A DNA stretch of 64,000 nucleotides, taken from the NCBI RefSeq assembly GCF_014397245.1, contig NZ_JACLHY010000025.1, positions 1-64,000 on the forward strand. Reading direction: 5' to 3'. The stretch is from Arenibacter arenosicollis (lineage in GTDB: Bacteria; Bacteroidota; Bacteroidia; Flavobacteriales; Flavobacteriaceae). The position numbers and the translations under genes are program-made. This document shows positions 44,175 through 53,077 of the stretch, in pieces. Position 1 is the first letter of the stretch. The number at the start of each line of letters is the position of its first letter. The notes below the pieces were generated by a model. The model saw only the letters and a program-made list of their open reading frames with translations, did no database searches and was not told where the DNA came from.

Positions 44175-47087
44175 TTAGGCAATAAGAGCCTCCTTTAAAA
44201 CGGTAATCGGATGTAATGCCTTTCTTTTGGTGCCGTCATAAATCTGATGCCTGCAACTGGTACCATTGGCAGCAATGATTACTTCATCGGCAGCCTTTCT
44301 CACCGCCGGAAACAACTTTAACTCCCCTACCTGCATACTTACCTCATAATGTTCCTTTTCATAACCAAAGGACCCTGCCATTCCGCAACATCCAGAGCTA
44401 ATGATCGAAACACTGTAGTTTTGTGGAAGGTTCAATACATCAAAGGTTACCTTTTGGTTGGAAATCGACTTTTGATGGCAATGCGTATGGATCTTAACAG
44501 TCTTGGCTTCCTTGGTAAAGAGATCCGATGTCAAAACCCCGGCCTGAATTTCCTTGGCTAAAAACTCTTCAATTAAATAAGAATTGGACCCAATGGCCTC
44601 AATCTTTTTCTTATCGAACCCGAAACGCTTGTATTCATCCCTAAACGTTAATATAGCGGAAGGTTCCAAACCTAAAATGGGAAGTCTCTTATCTGTTATT
44701 TCAGAAAGTTTATCAAGATTTTTAATGGCCAATTTTTTAGCTTGTTTTAAAAATCCTTTGGAAATATAGGTACGCCCACTCTCAGCGTAAAAAAGTTCCA
44801 CTGCATAACCCAGTCGCGTCAACACTTCAATGGCATCTTTTCCAAGTTCAACATCCAAGTAGTTGGTGAATTCATCTATATACAATACTACGGTAGACTT
44901 AGTGGTCTTGGATTTACCTTTAGCATTTATAAGTTCCTTATCAAAGTCTATATTGTACACTTTTGGTAAACTTCGTTGCTCTGCAACTCCGACCGACTTT
45001 TTAAGCAATCCTCCAAATATTTTGGAATCGAACATGGCATTGGTAATACCTGCCATTTTACTTCCTAATTTATTCAGTTTGGTATTATAGGCGAAAAGCT
45101 TAGCTCTGAGCGGGTAACCATTCTCCTCTTGGTATTGATAAAGAAATTCTGCTTTTAAAGTAGCCACATCCACGTTACTGGGACATTCACTGGAGCATGC
45201 CTTACAACTCAAACACAGGTCAAAAACTTCTTTTAACTCCTTGTTATCGAACTTATTGGTCTTTTCAGAGGACGTTAAAAATTCCCTTAGAGTGTTGGCA
45301 CGACCGCGAGTTGTATCCTTTTCGTTTCTGGTTGCATGGTAACTGGGGCACATGGCTCCAGAAACCAAATGGGTTTTTCTACAATCCCCACTCCCGTTAC
45401 ATTTTTCTGCCGCTTTTAAAATACCTTCACTATCGGAGAAATCCATCAATGTATTGATCTGTGGCTCTTCCCTATCAATTTCATAGCGCAGGGATTCATC
45501 CATAGGGTAGGCATCCACAATTTTCCCTGGATTGAAAATATTATAGGGATCAAAATAGCTTTTTATGCGCTTAAGTAGCTCATAGTTCTTTTCTCCTATC
45601 ATCAACGGAATAAATTCCGCCCTTACTATTCCATCTCCATGTTCCCCACTAAAAGACCCGTTGTACTTTTTGGTAAGTTTGGCAACGTCTGTAGTAATGG
45701 CCCTGAACAAAGCCACATCTGTAGATTTCTTTAAATTCAGTATTGGCCTTAAATGCAATTCTCCTGCACCAGCATGTGCATAATAAACGGCATCTTGTTT
45801 ATAATCCTTCATTATTTGGGAGAACTCGCCTATAAAATCCTTTAAGTCTTCCAAAGCCACGGCTGTATCCTCTATACAGGCAACCGCTTTACGGTCACCA
45901 ACAATGTTACCCAACAGTCCCAGTCCTGCCTTTCTAAGTTCAATGGCCTTATTTACATCCCCAAGTTTGAGAATAGGGTTGGCATAGCTCAATCCAGACT
46001 TCTTAACGGTCTCCAATAATTTTTGAATTTGAAGATCTAAATCCTCTTCGGTAAAGGCCTTAACCTCCAACATCAGTAATGCTGCAGGATCCCCTTCAAC
46101 AAAAAATCTATTCTCCAATTGGGTACGGTTATTTTTGGTACAATCCAAAATTACCTTATCCATCATTTCACAAAGATGCAAATTGTGTCCCATCACAGGA
46201 GCAACATCCATTAAACAGTCCTCCAGTGTTTTGTAATGGGTAACCACCATTGCTGAAAGTTTGGGAGGCATCTCTGTTAATTGAAGCACTATTTCTGTGG
46301 TAAAGGCCAAAGTTCCCTCACTCCCACTCAACAATTTACAAAGGTTTATTCCCTCGTCCCCGTCACCAAAAATATTATTATGCAATAACTCGTCCACAGC
46401 ATAGCCTGTATTACGTCTGTGGATCTGGGGTTTTGGAAATTCCTTTATAATTTCTGCCTGTATCTCCTTATTGCTTAGCTCTTTATGAATGTTGTTGTAA
46501 ATTTCTCCTTCAAAACTGTCCAAGGACATTTTCCCCAGAAATTCGTTCATGGACAAAGTTCTAAATTCCACCTTATTACCATCGGATAAAAATGTCTTTA
46601 GGGACACCACCTGATCACGGGTAACCCCGTATTGTATAGAAGTAGTACCTGAAGAATTATTACCGACCATCCCCCCGATCATACAGCGGTTGGAGGTGGA
46701 AGTGTTTGGACCAAAAAATAGCCCATAGGACTGCAAGTAAAGGTTCAACTCGTCCCGAATTACCCCTGGCTGCACTGTGACCTGTTTTTTGTCGACATCA
46801 ACAGAAAGTATCTTGGTAAAGTTTTTAGATACATCCACAACAATTCCATCACCAACACACTGACCGGCAAGGGAGGTACCGGCGGTTCTAGGAATTAGGC
46901 CAATTTTGTGTTCTCCTGCAAAAAGAATTAGTTTTTTAATATCCTCCTCAGATTTCGGGTAGGCCACTGCCATTGGCATTTTTCTATATACGGAAGCATC
47001 CGTGGCATATAGGGTCGTCATTAGTTTGTCTACAAACAAATCTCCCTCTAAATCGTCCTTTAATTTATTTAGTATATTTTTATCCAA
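44175..47087 (-). CDS. FAD-linked oxidase / Fe-S oxidoreductase fusion
   Basis: A 970-residue protein combining FAD-binding type 4 (about 30-180, with PRTAGTSLAGQCVGDG), FAD-oxidase C-terminal (about 270-520, with YAHAGAGELHLRP and SGEHGDG), a 4Fe-4S ferredoxin-like segment (C625-x2-C628-x2-C631-x3-C635-P) and a C-terminal CCG domain (C900-C901-G). This is the YdiJ/Dld-type 2-hydroxyacid dehydrogenase layout, oxidising D-lactate, D-2-hydroxyglutarate or a similar acid and passing electrons to the quinone pool. Substrate cannot be told from sequence. The start is TTG at 47085-47087, about 20 bases after an exact -7 box. Confidence 0.88.
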   Translation of the reverse strand: MDKNILNKLKDDLEGDLFVDKLMTTLYATDASVYRKMPMAVAYPKSEEDIKKLILFAGEHKIGLIPRTAGTSLAGQCVGDGIVVDVSKNFTKILSVDVDKKQVTVQPGVIRDELNLYLQSYGLFFGPNTSTSNRCMIGGMVGNNSSGTTSIQYGVTRDQVVSLKTFLSDGNKVEFRTLSMNEFLGKMSLDSFEGEIYNNIHKELSNKEIQAEIIKEFPKPQIHRRNTGYAVDELLHNNIFGDGDEGINLCKLLSGSEGTLAFTTEIVLQLTEMPPKLSAMVVTHYKTLEDCLMDVAPVMGHNLHLCEMMDKVILDCTKNNRTQLENRFFVEGDPAALLMLEVKAFTEEDLDLQIQKLLETVKKSGLSYANPILKLGDVNKAIELRKAGLGLLGNIVGDRKAVACIEDTAVALEDLKDFIGEFSQIMKDYKQDAVYYAHAGAGELHLRPILNLKKSTDVALFRAITTDVAKLTKKYNGSFSGEHGDGIVRAEFIPLMIGEKNYELLKRIKSYFDPYNIFNPGKIVDAYPMDESLRYEIDREEPQINTLMDFSDSEGILKAAEKCNGSGDCRKTHLVSGAMCPSYHATRNEKDTTRGRANTLREFLTSSEKTNKFDNKELKEVFDLCLSCKACSSECPSNVDVATLKAEFLYQYQEENGYPLRAKLFAYNTKLNKLGSKMAGITNAMFDSKIFGGLLKKSVGVAEQRSLPKVYNIDFDKELINAKGKSKTTKSTVVLYIDEFTNYLDVELGKDAIEVLTRLGYAVELFYAESGRTYISKGFLKQAKKLAIKNLDKLSEITDKRLPILGLEPSAILTFRDEYKRFGFDKKKIEAIGSNSYLIEEFLAKEIQAGVLTSDLFTKEAKTVKIHTHCHQKSISNQKVTFDVLNLPQNYSVSIISSGCCGMAGSFGYEKEHYEVSMQVGELKLFPAVRKAADEVIIAANGTSCRHQIYDGTKRKALHPITVLKEALIA

Positions 47088-47106
47088 CTCGAAACAATTT
47101 TGGGCA

Positions 47107-47114
47107 CAAAATTA
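47107..47114 (-). promoter_or_regulatory. -7 promoter box of the oxidoreductase gene
   Basis: TAATTTTG on the minus strand matches TAnnTTTG, giving a leader of about 15 nt to the TTG start. Confidence 0.45.
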
Positions 47115-47178
47115 AGTTTTATTGTTTCAGATTAATAATGAATTAATAATTTTTACATTAATTAACTTTAGAACACTT

Positions 47179-47688
47179 ATGAAAATTTTAAAATTGTTTA
47201 CTCTATTTATGTTCTGCTCCTGGTACTCTATGAGCGCCCAGGACATATCCGACAATACCATTGGGCTTCGCTTGGGAGACAGTGATGGCTTTGGTGCAGA
47301 AATTTCCTATCAAAAATCCTTGGATCGCGATAACAGGTTGGAAGCCAACCTCGGATGGCGGGACAGTAGGTATTTTGATGCTTTTAAATTAACGGCTCTT
47401 TACCAATGGGTTAGGCCCTTGGATGGGAACTTTAATTGGTATTACGGTGTAGGTGGTGGACTTGGAAGTGTAGATTTCGCTTCCCGACCCAATAATCAAA
47501 ATGAATACTACACCCCTGATGGCGGCTTATTTGTTTTGGCTGCCGGTGATATAGGAGTAGAATATAACTTTGATATTCCTTTATTGCTTTCACTTGATTT
47601 TAGACCGGAAATTGGCATTGTAGGCTATAAAAATTTTTCGGATAATTTTGATTTTGATATCGCCCTGGGGATACGCTATCAGTTTTAA
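47179..47688 (+). CDS. small outer-membrane beta-barrel protein
   Basis: A 169-residue exported protein: signal peptide (about 1-21, ending SMSAQ), then alternating amphipathic strands (RLEANLGWRDSRYF, YYGVGGGLGSVDF, LSLDFRPEIGIVGY) and a C-terminal aromatic-ending strand IALGIRYQF, the pattern of an eight-stranded outer-membrane barrel. No specific family recognised. The frame opens at 47122, but the signal peptide begins at ATG 47179, just after TAACTTTA (near -7 consensus), so I start there. A near-perfect terminator follows. Confidence 0.8.
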   Translation: MKILKLFTLFMFCSWYSMSAQDISDNTIGLRLGDSDGFGAEISYQKSLDRDNRLEANLGWRDSRYFDAFKLTALYQWVRPLDGNFNWYYGVGGGLGSVDFASRPNNQNEYYTPDGGLFVLAAGDIGVEYNFDIPLLLSLDFRPEIGIVGYKNFSDNFDFDIALGIRYQF

Positions 47689-47716
47689 CATAAACAGCTT
47701 ATTACTATTTTATTAG

Positions 47717-47753
47717 GCCATGAATGCTCTTGTAGCATTTATGGCTTTTTTTA
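47717..47753 (+). terminator. terminator of the outer-membrane protein gene
   Basis: A 12-bp stem GCCATGAATGCT / AGCATTTATGGC with one G-U pair and a 5-nt loop, followed by seven or more T. Confidence 0.85.
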
Positions 47754-47768
47754 TTACCTATATATAAG

Positions 47769-47776
47769 TACATTTG
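47769..47776 (+). promoter_or_regulatory. -7 promoter box of the TlpA-type gene
   Basis: TACATTTG matches TAnnTTTG exactly; predicted leader about 17 nt. Confidence 0.5.
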
Positions 47777-47796
47777 CGGCAATAAAAAGAAAAAAA

Positions 47797-48927
47797 ATGA
47801 AGAAAATAGTATTGTCCCTTACTGTGATTTTAGGAGTATTAGCTTGTAACAGCAAACCGGAGGGTTACGTTTTAAACGGAACTTTAACGGGTGATGTTGA
47901 AAACGGTACTCAAATATTTATTAGAAAGATCAATGAAAGCAATCAGCCCTATGATATTGATACCACTACGGTTGAAAATGGAAAGTTTACTATAAGTGGC
48001 CCTGCCGATTCTCCGGAATTAATCTATGTTTTTATTGACAAAATACAAGGTTACACACCGGTTGTTGCAGAAAAAGGTGAAATAGAACTTACCGCCCAAA
48101 AAGACAGTTTAAATTTTGCAAAGGTCAAAGGAACCGTGCAGAACGATATATTTTTCAAGTACCTGAAAGAATCCAGGACTTTATCCGATCAGGCAGTTTC
48201 TATCCAAAGGGATATGCAAAATGCCAATGCAAGCGGCAACGAGGCCACGGTAAATTCTTTGCGTGATGAATTTACCGAACTTCAGGAAGAATATAAGAAT
48301 TTTGAATTGGATTTCATTAAGAACAATCCAAATGGTCTTATTTCGGCTTTATTGATAGAAAAGGGACTTAATTCAAGGATGGTAGAGAGCGAAGAGGCTC
48401 AGAAAATGTATGATGCCCTAACTCCAGAAATAAAGGAAACACTACCGGCCAAGAACGTCCTTAAAAGTTTGGATGCAGCTAGGGAAAGGGAAGAAAAAGG
48501 CAAGAGTACTACTATAGGCGCTAAGGCTCCCGATTTTTCAGGACCTACACCAGAGGGAAAGGAATTGTCCTTAAAAGAGGCTATGGGAAAAGTGACTATA
48601 ATCGATTTTTGGGCCGCATGGTGCAAGCCATGTAGAGTTGAAAACCCTAACGTAGTAAACGTTTACAATAAGTATCATTCCAAAGGTCTTAATATTATTG
48701 GCGTTTCCTTGGATCGTAAGGAAGAAGATTGGAAAAAAGCTATTGCGGACGACAACCTTACCTGGAACCATATTTCCAGTTTGGACTACTTTAATGATGC
48801 TGTTGCAAAGCTTTATAACGTAGAAGCAATTCCAGCTACTTTTATTCTTGACAAAGATGGAGTTATTGTTGCAAAAAATCTTAGAGGCCCAGAATTGGAG
48901 GCAAAAATCTCAGAACTTTTACAGTAA
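47797..48927 (+). CDS. TlpA-type thiol-disulfide lipoprotein with DUF4369
   Basis: A 376-residue lipoprotein: lipobox LAC with C17, DUF4369 beta domain (about 25-125), a helical linker (about 130-235), then a TlpA/AhpC-TSA thioredoxin domain with redox pair C276-K-P-C279 in WAAWCKPCR and cis-Pro in EAIPATFIL. It would reduce disulfides in the periplasm, possibly for cytochrome c maturation or envelope proteins. DUF4369-TlpA fusions are common in Bacteroidota and their individual substrates are unknown. Own promoter and a long perfect terminator. Confidence 0.92.
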   Translation: MKKIVLSLTVILGVLACNSKPEGYVLNGTLTGDVENGTQIFIRKINESNQPYDIDTTTVENGKFTISGPADSPELIYVFIDKIQGYTPVVAEKGEIELTAQKDSLNFAKVKGTVQNDIFFKYLKESRTLSDQAVSIQRDMQNANASGNEATVNSLRDEFTELQEEYKNFELDFIKNNPNGLISALLIEKGLNSRMVESEEAQKMYDALTPEIKETLPAKNVLKSLDAAREREEKGKSTTIGAKAPDFSGPTPEGKELSLKEAMGKVTIIDFWAAWCKPCRVENPNVVNVYNKYHSKGLNIIGVSLDRKEEDWKKAIADDNLTWNHISSLDYFNDAVAKLYNVEAIPATFILDKDGVIVAKNLRGPELEAKISELLQ

Positions 48928-48935
48928 AATACACT

Positions 48936-48986
48936 GCATAAAATAATAAAGGCCCGTATATTTTACGGGCCTTTATTATTTTATGC
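48936..48986. terminator. 51-nt perfect hairpin, bidirectional terminator
   Basis: A 23-bp stem without mismatch (48936-48958 with 48964-48986) and a 5-nt loop. The GC core GGCCCGTA/TACGGGCC is flanked by A-rich then T-rich arms, so on either strand the exit side is T-rich. It lies between the TlpA gene and the convergent rhomboid gene. Confidence 0.9.
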
Positions 48987-49084
48987 ACGTCCCGTCCCTA
49001 CATTAATTTTGATCAGTGTTCAATTTTGAACAATCCGCGACCCAGCAGCACAATGGTACCCACATTAACGTTATTGATACCGAA

Positions 49085-49735
49085 CTAAATCTTACCCATT
49101 TTACCGAGAATAAAAAGAAGTAAAATGGGCAATGCCAACAACAGCACCATTAAGGTATCCGTATAAAGTAGATCTGGTTTAAAAAACAGGGTAACAACAT
49201 ATCCACCAATAGCGCCGCCAAAGTGGGCGGTATGACCAATGTTCCCCAATCTTGTTTTCATACCATAAATGGAATAAAATAAATATAGAATTCCCAAAAC
49301 GTAGGCAGGCAACGGAATGGGGATGAACATAATACCCAAGCGCATTCCAGGTTCCAATAGGATCGCCGAATACAGTATGCCGGTAACGGCACCACTGGCA
49401 CCCACGGCGCTGTAATAAGGTTCGCTTTTATGAAAATACAATGCCAATAGGCTACCGGCAACGAGACTTATAAAATAAAGGATAACAAATTTACCAGGAC
49501 CAAACCAATCAATGACCACATCGGCAAAAAAGTAAAGCGTAAACATATTAAAAAAAAGATGGGAGAGGTCTACATGTAAAAATCCGGATGTAAGCATCCT
49601 ATCCTTTTGCCCTGCCTGTATGGCACTAACACCAAACTTATAACGTTCAAAGAATGTATTATCGTTAAAACCTTTTAAAGAAGCCAAGACGTTGGCGGCC
49701 ATAATGGCAATGGTTGCAATATGAATGTTATTCAT
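49085..49735 (-). CDS. rhomboid family intramembrane serine protease
   Basis: A 216-residue six-helix membrane protease. Catalytic S114 is in GASGAVTG and H171 in HTAHFGGAIGG; the oxyanion residue N63 is in HLFFNMFTLY. It cleaves other membrane proteins in their transmembrane segments; substrates are unknown. The frame extends nine codons to 49762, but its -7 box (49760-49767) overlaps that start, so I place the start at ATG 49735. It diverges from the acyltransferase gene across a perfectly symmetric promoter. Confidence 0.9.
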   Translation of the reverse strand: MNNIHIATIAIMAANVLASLKGFNDNTFFERYKFGVSAIQAGQKDRMLTSGFLHVDLSHLFFNMFTLYFFADVVIDWFGPGKFVILYFISLVAGSLLALYFHKSEPYYSAVGASGAVTGILYSAILLEPGMRLGIMFIPIPLPAYVLGILYLFYSIYGMKTRLGNIGHTAHFGGAIGGYVVTLFFKPDLLYTDTLMVLLLALPILLLFILGKMGKI

Positions 49736-49759
49736 GAAGAAAACTATTATTTTTGGGTT

Positions 49760-49777
49760 CAAATATAGCTATATTTG
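49760..49777. promoter_or_regulatory. palindromic divergent promoter
   Basis: CAAATATAGCTATATTTG is a perfect 18-bp palindrome made of two TATATTTG -7 boxes back to back, one serving the rhomboid gene (49760-49767, minus) and one the acyltransferase gene (49770-49777, plus). Predicted starts lie about 25 nt apart. Confidence 0.6.
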
Positions 49778-49793
49778 CCCTAATTATATTTGC

Positions 49794-50681
49794 ATGCAGT
49801 TTCTGGTCTATATTCTTGTTTACCCCTTACTATGGCTTATTTCCATACTACCATTTAGACTTTTTTACTTTTTTTCAGATTTTGTTTTTATAATTCTTTT
49901 CCATGTTGTTGGTTACCGCAAAAAAGTGGTGAAAGAAAATCTTACGCGCGCTTTTCCCAATAAAACCAAGGAAGAAATACTAAAAATTAGAAAAGATTTC
50001 TACCACCATATGTGCGATATGTTCCTGGAAATGGTCAAGACCTTGAACCTGTCCAAAGAGGAACTCAAGGAACGTTATAAGGTTGTCAACATTGAAGTGC
50101 TGCAAGAAATCGTAAAAGATAAAAGTGTACTCATTGTATGCTCTCATTATGCCAATTGGGAGTGGAACGTGAGCATCAATAATTATGTGAATGCCAAAGG
50201 ATATGCCGTTTACCAAAAGATTGGGAATTCCTATTTCGACAATCTTATAAAAAAAATAAGGGCTAAATGGAATACCACCCTAATCACCCAGCAAGAAACC
50301 GTTAAAACCGTATACAGGAATGCCCAAGACGGGATAATTTCCGCTTACGGCATGGTAAGCGATCAATCCCCACAGGTAAAGAGGGCTCAATATTGGAGCG
50401 AATTTATGGGGGTCAAGGTGCCAATTTTTAACGGCCCCGAAAGTATGGCCAGAAAATTAGATCTTGCAGTGGTTTTCTTAAAGGTATCAAAAGTAAAAAG
50501 GGGATATTATCAGGCAGAATTCATTCCAATTACAACAGCTGGTAAGCAAACCAAAAAGAACGAGATTACGGACCGGTTCCTAAGGTTAACGGAACAGCAG
50601 ATTTTGGAACGACCGGAGTATTATCTCTGGACCCATAAGCGTTGGAAACATAGGAATAAAGTTCCCAGCCAATTTCAGTAA
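49794..50681 (+). CDS. lipid A biosynthesis-type acyltransferase (HtrB/LpxL family)
   Basis: A 295-residue inner-membrane acyltransferase: hydrophobic N-terminus (about 1-38), the LPLAT acid-base motif H118-x4-E123 in CSHYANWEWN, and later segments VSDQSPQ and FNGPESMARK. It transfers a secondary acyl chain to a lipid A precursor or related lipid. The frame opens at 49725, but ATG 49794 follows the -7 box and begins the usual membrane anchor. In the same broad region as the LpxH-like gene. Confidence 0.87.
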   Translation: MQFLVYILVYPLLWLISILPFRLFYFFSDFVFIILFHVVGYRKKVVKENLTRAFPNKTKEEILKIRKDFYHHMCDMFLEMVKTLNLSKEELKERYKVVNIEVLQEIVKDKSVLIVCSHYANWEWNVSINNYVNAKGYAVYQKIGNSYFDNLIKKIRAKWNTTLITQQETVKTVYRNAQDGIISAYGMVSDQSPQVKRAQYWSEFMGVKVPIFNGPESMARKLDLAVVFLKVSKVKRGYYQAEFIPITTAGKQTKKNEITDRFLRLTEQQILERPEYYLWTHKRWKHRNKVPSQFQ

Positions 50682-50831
50682 CCCTTTTTTCAGCCTCACA
50701 TTTCCTGCATTTGTTCGCCATCCAAATCCTGCTAAAGCCACTCGATCAGGCTTGTGCCATGGGCGATTATACCATAAAAACTAAATATTTTATTTTTTTC
50801 TGCGTTATAGAATCAAATTTATTTGGAATAA

Positions 50832-52112
50832 ATGGGATTTTGTCTTTGGAAAAACAACAAAGTGAGTAGGTTTATTTTACTTTTTTGCCTTCTATTTTAC
50901 GTAGGGGGACAAAGTAATTGCTACGCTACTCCCAAGGCCATTTCCGAGCTGGGCATGGTGGATAATCTATTTTTTTATGACCACCCAGGCATAATGGAAG
51001 TATCACCTCCAACTACCAAAAACAACCATCAGGAGTTTTGCGCAGGGGACCTACCTACCTTAGCCTCCGTTCAAATAAACGAAGCCAATATTATTTGGTA
51101 CGATAAAGCGTCCAATGGCACGCCCTTGGCACCAAATAGCCCCATAGAAAACAATGCAACGTATTATGCGGCTCAATTAATTGGAAACGAGGAAAGCACC
51201 CAGCGTTTGGCAGTATTCATTTCCTTGATCTCACCTTCCACTCCAACTACGAAAAACACAGTCCAGGTTTTTTCATCAACCGATAATGCTACTGTTGCAG
51301 AATTGGAAGTTGAGGAAACATACATTGTCTGGTACGATGCCCCACAGGCAGGCAATCTACTTGATTTGGATACGCCATTACAAAATGGAAAGAGCTATTA
51401 CGCCGCCCAAGTCACCTCCATTTGCGAAAGTACTACTAGACTAATGGTGAAGGTTGAAGTCAACGAACCATCGGACATAAAGGTCAGCAAAACGGTCAAC
51501 AACAAACACCCTATGATAGGTGAAAAAGTAGTTTTGACCATCACGGTAGAAAACGATGGTATTTCCAACTTTAACAATATTGTGGTCACAGAGCATCTAG
51601 ATAGAGGCTACAAGTACGTAAATGCAAAAACTTTGAATGGTAGCTACGATCCTTCCAACCAGGTTTGGACACTTAACTCCTTACCGGCCAAAGCGACCGC
51701 AGTATTGAACCTCGAAGTTGAAACAACGGCGGACGGAAGTTACAGCAGTATTTCAGCCCTTAAGGCGTCTATGCCCCAAGATAATAATTCACAGAACAAC
51801 AGTGCGGAAATTACTTTGGAACCCTCTTGCATAAAGATCTACAATGAATTTACTCCTAATGACGATGGGGACAACGACTATTTCAGAATAGATTGCATTG
51901 AGACCTTTCCGGAGTCGGACCTACAAGTATTCAACAGATATGGTGCCTTGGTCTATCAGAAAAAAGCTTATCAAAATGAGTGGCGAGGTTTAGCCAATGT
52001 TAATGGTGTTGGCAAAGGAGAAATATTGCCAACAGGAACCTACTTCTATATCCTAAAAACAGATGCTTTGAGCGAAAACAAAACCGGCTGGTTATTTTTA
52101 AGAAAAGAATAA
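50832..52112 (+). CDS. T9SS type B cargo with gliding-motility-associated C-terminal domain
   Basis: A 426-residue surface protein. A signal peptide (about 1-31) is followed by two Ig-like repeats that share the pattern (I)xWYDxAxxGxxL..L..G..YYAAQ (about 70-115 and 140-190), a DUF11-like domain (about 210-320, DIKVSKTVNNKHPMIGEKV), and a type B sorting domain (about 333-426: FTPNDDGDNDYF, VFNRYG, WRG, GTYFYIL). The sorting domain sends it through the type IX system to the cell surface. Start ATG at 50832. Followed by PorP/SprF and OmpA genes, the usual partner set. Confidence 0.9.
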   Translation: MGFCLWKNNKVSRFILLFCLLFYVGGQSNCYATPKAISELGMVDNLFFYDHPGIMEVSPPTTKNNHQEFCAGDLPTLASVQINEANIIWYDKASNGTPLAPNSPIENNATYYAAQLIGNEESTQRLAVFISLISPSTPTTKNTVQVFSSTDNATVAELEVEETYIVWYDAPQAGNLLDLDTPLQNGKSYYAAQVTSICESTTRLMVKVEVNEPSDIKVSKTVNNKHPMIGEKVVLTITVENDGISNFNNIVVTEHLDRGYKYVNAKTLNGSYDPSNQVWTLNSLPAKATAVLNLEVETTADGSYSSISALKASMPQDNNSQNNSAEITLEPSCIKIYNEFTPNDDGDNDYFRIDCIETFPESDLQVFNRYGALVYQKKAYQNEWRGLANVNGVGKGEILPTGTYFYILKTDALSENKTGWLFLRKE

Positions 52113-52137
52113 TGAGCCCTACCTTTTAAACCAATAG

Positions 52138-53067
52138 ATGAAAACCCCCTTAAAATATTGTTTAAAGCTAATTTTACTATGTCTCCTGTTAAGTGGAGGC
52201 AGACTGGTGGCGCAGCAATTGCCACAGTATACCCAGTATATGTACAATACTTCTACAATAAATCCCGCATACGTCAATGATAACAACCGTATGGATGCCA
52301 CATTGAGCTACCGGGCGCAATGGATAGGAATCGATGGTGCCCCCGAAACAAAAGCACTGACCGTTTCCGGAATCATCAATAACAGAATTGGTTTGGGCAT
52401 TAATATATTTAAGGATAACATTGGACCTTCGACCGAGTTTAATTCCAACGCGGTTTTCTCCTACTATCTAAACCTAAGCAAGAAAATAAAAATGTCCTTG
52501 GGCCTAAATGCGGGTATCGATTTTTTCGAGGTAGATTATTCAAAAGGCAGCTATTACGATCAGGATGATATTCTTTTCAATTATGACAATTATTACAATG
52601 CACTCCCAGCAGTAGGAGCTGGAATTTATATTTTTAGTGACAACTGGTATGTTGGATTTTCAGTTCCCAACATGCTCATTAACCAATCCAACGTAGAAAG
52701 TGATAAAAATTTGATCCATCGGGATAACCATTTTTATTTTATTGGTGGGTATGTTATGGACCTTTCTGCCTCTCTAAAGTTAAAACCGTCTATTTTGGTC
52801 AAGACCATAGATAATGCGCCTCCAACAATAGATGCCTCCCTTAATGTACTTTTCCTTCAAAAATTTACCTTGGGGGCGTCACATAGACTTAAGGACAGTT
52901 ATAGTGCCTTGGCGGGATTCCAGATTTCCAAGAACTTTTTCCTGGGCTATTCCTATGACTACAGTATATCCGATCTTGGCAATTACAATCAGGGGTCGCA
53001 CGAAATAATTCTCAAGTATTTAATGCCAAGATGGGGGCCAAATGCCCGTTCACCCAGATTTTTCTAA
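52138..53067 (+). CDS. PorP/SprF family type IX secretion membrane protein
   Basis: A 309-residue outer-membrane protein with signal peptide (about 1-26) and the family start QLPQYTQYMYNTSTINPAYVN, followed by barrel strands (ATLSYRAQWIGIDGAPET, LGASHRLKDSYSALAGFQI) and the LKYLMPRW end. Members support secretion and anchoring of type B T9SS cargo such as SprB. It is 25 bp after the cargo gene and 10 bp before the OmpA gene, one operon. Confidence 0.93.
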   Translation: MKTPLKYCLKLILLCLLLSGGRLVAQQLPQYTQYMYNTSTINPAYVNDNNRMDATLSYRAQWIGIDGAPETKALTVSGIINNRIGLGINIFKDNIGPSTEFNSNAVFSYYLNLSKKIKMSLGLNAGIDFFEVDYSKGSYYDQDDILFNYDNYYNALPAVGAGIYIFSDNWYVGFSVPNMLINQSNVESDKNLIHRDNHFYFIGGYVMDLSASLKLKPSILVKTIDNAPPTIDASLNVLFLQKFTLGASHRLKDSYSALAGFQISKNFFLGYSYDYSISDLGNYNQGSHEIILKYLMPRWGPNARSPRFF

Positions 53068-53077
53068 GCAAAGACCT

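Noticed and set aside
49725..49793. N-terminal extension of the acyltransferase
   Set aside because: It overlaps the divergent promoter boxes and the rhomboid start, and precedes the normal membrane anchor.
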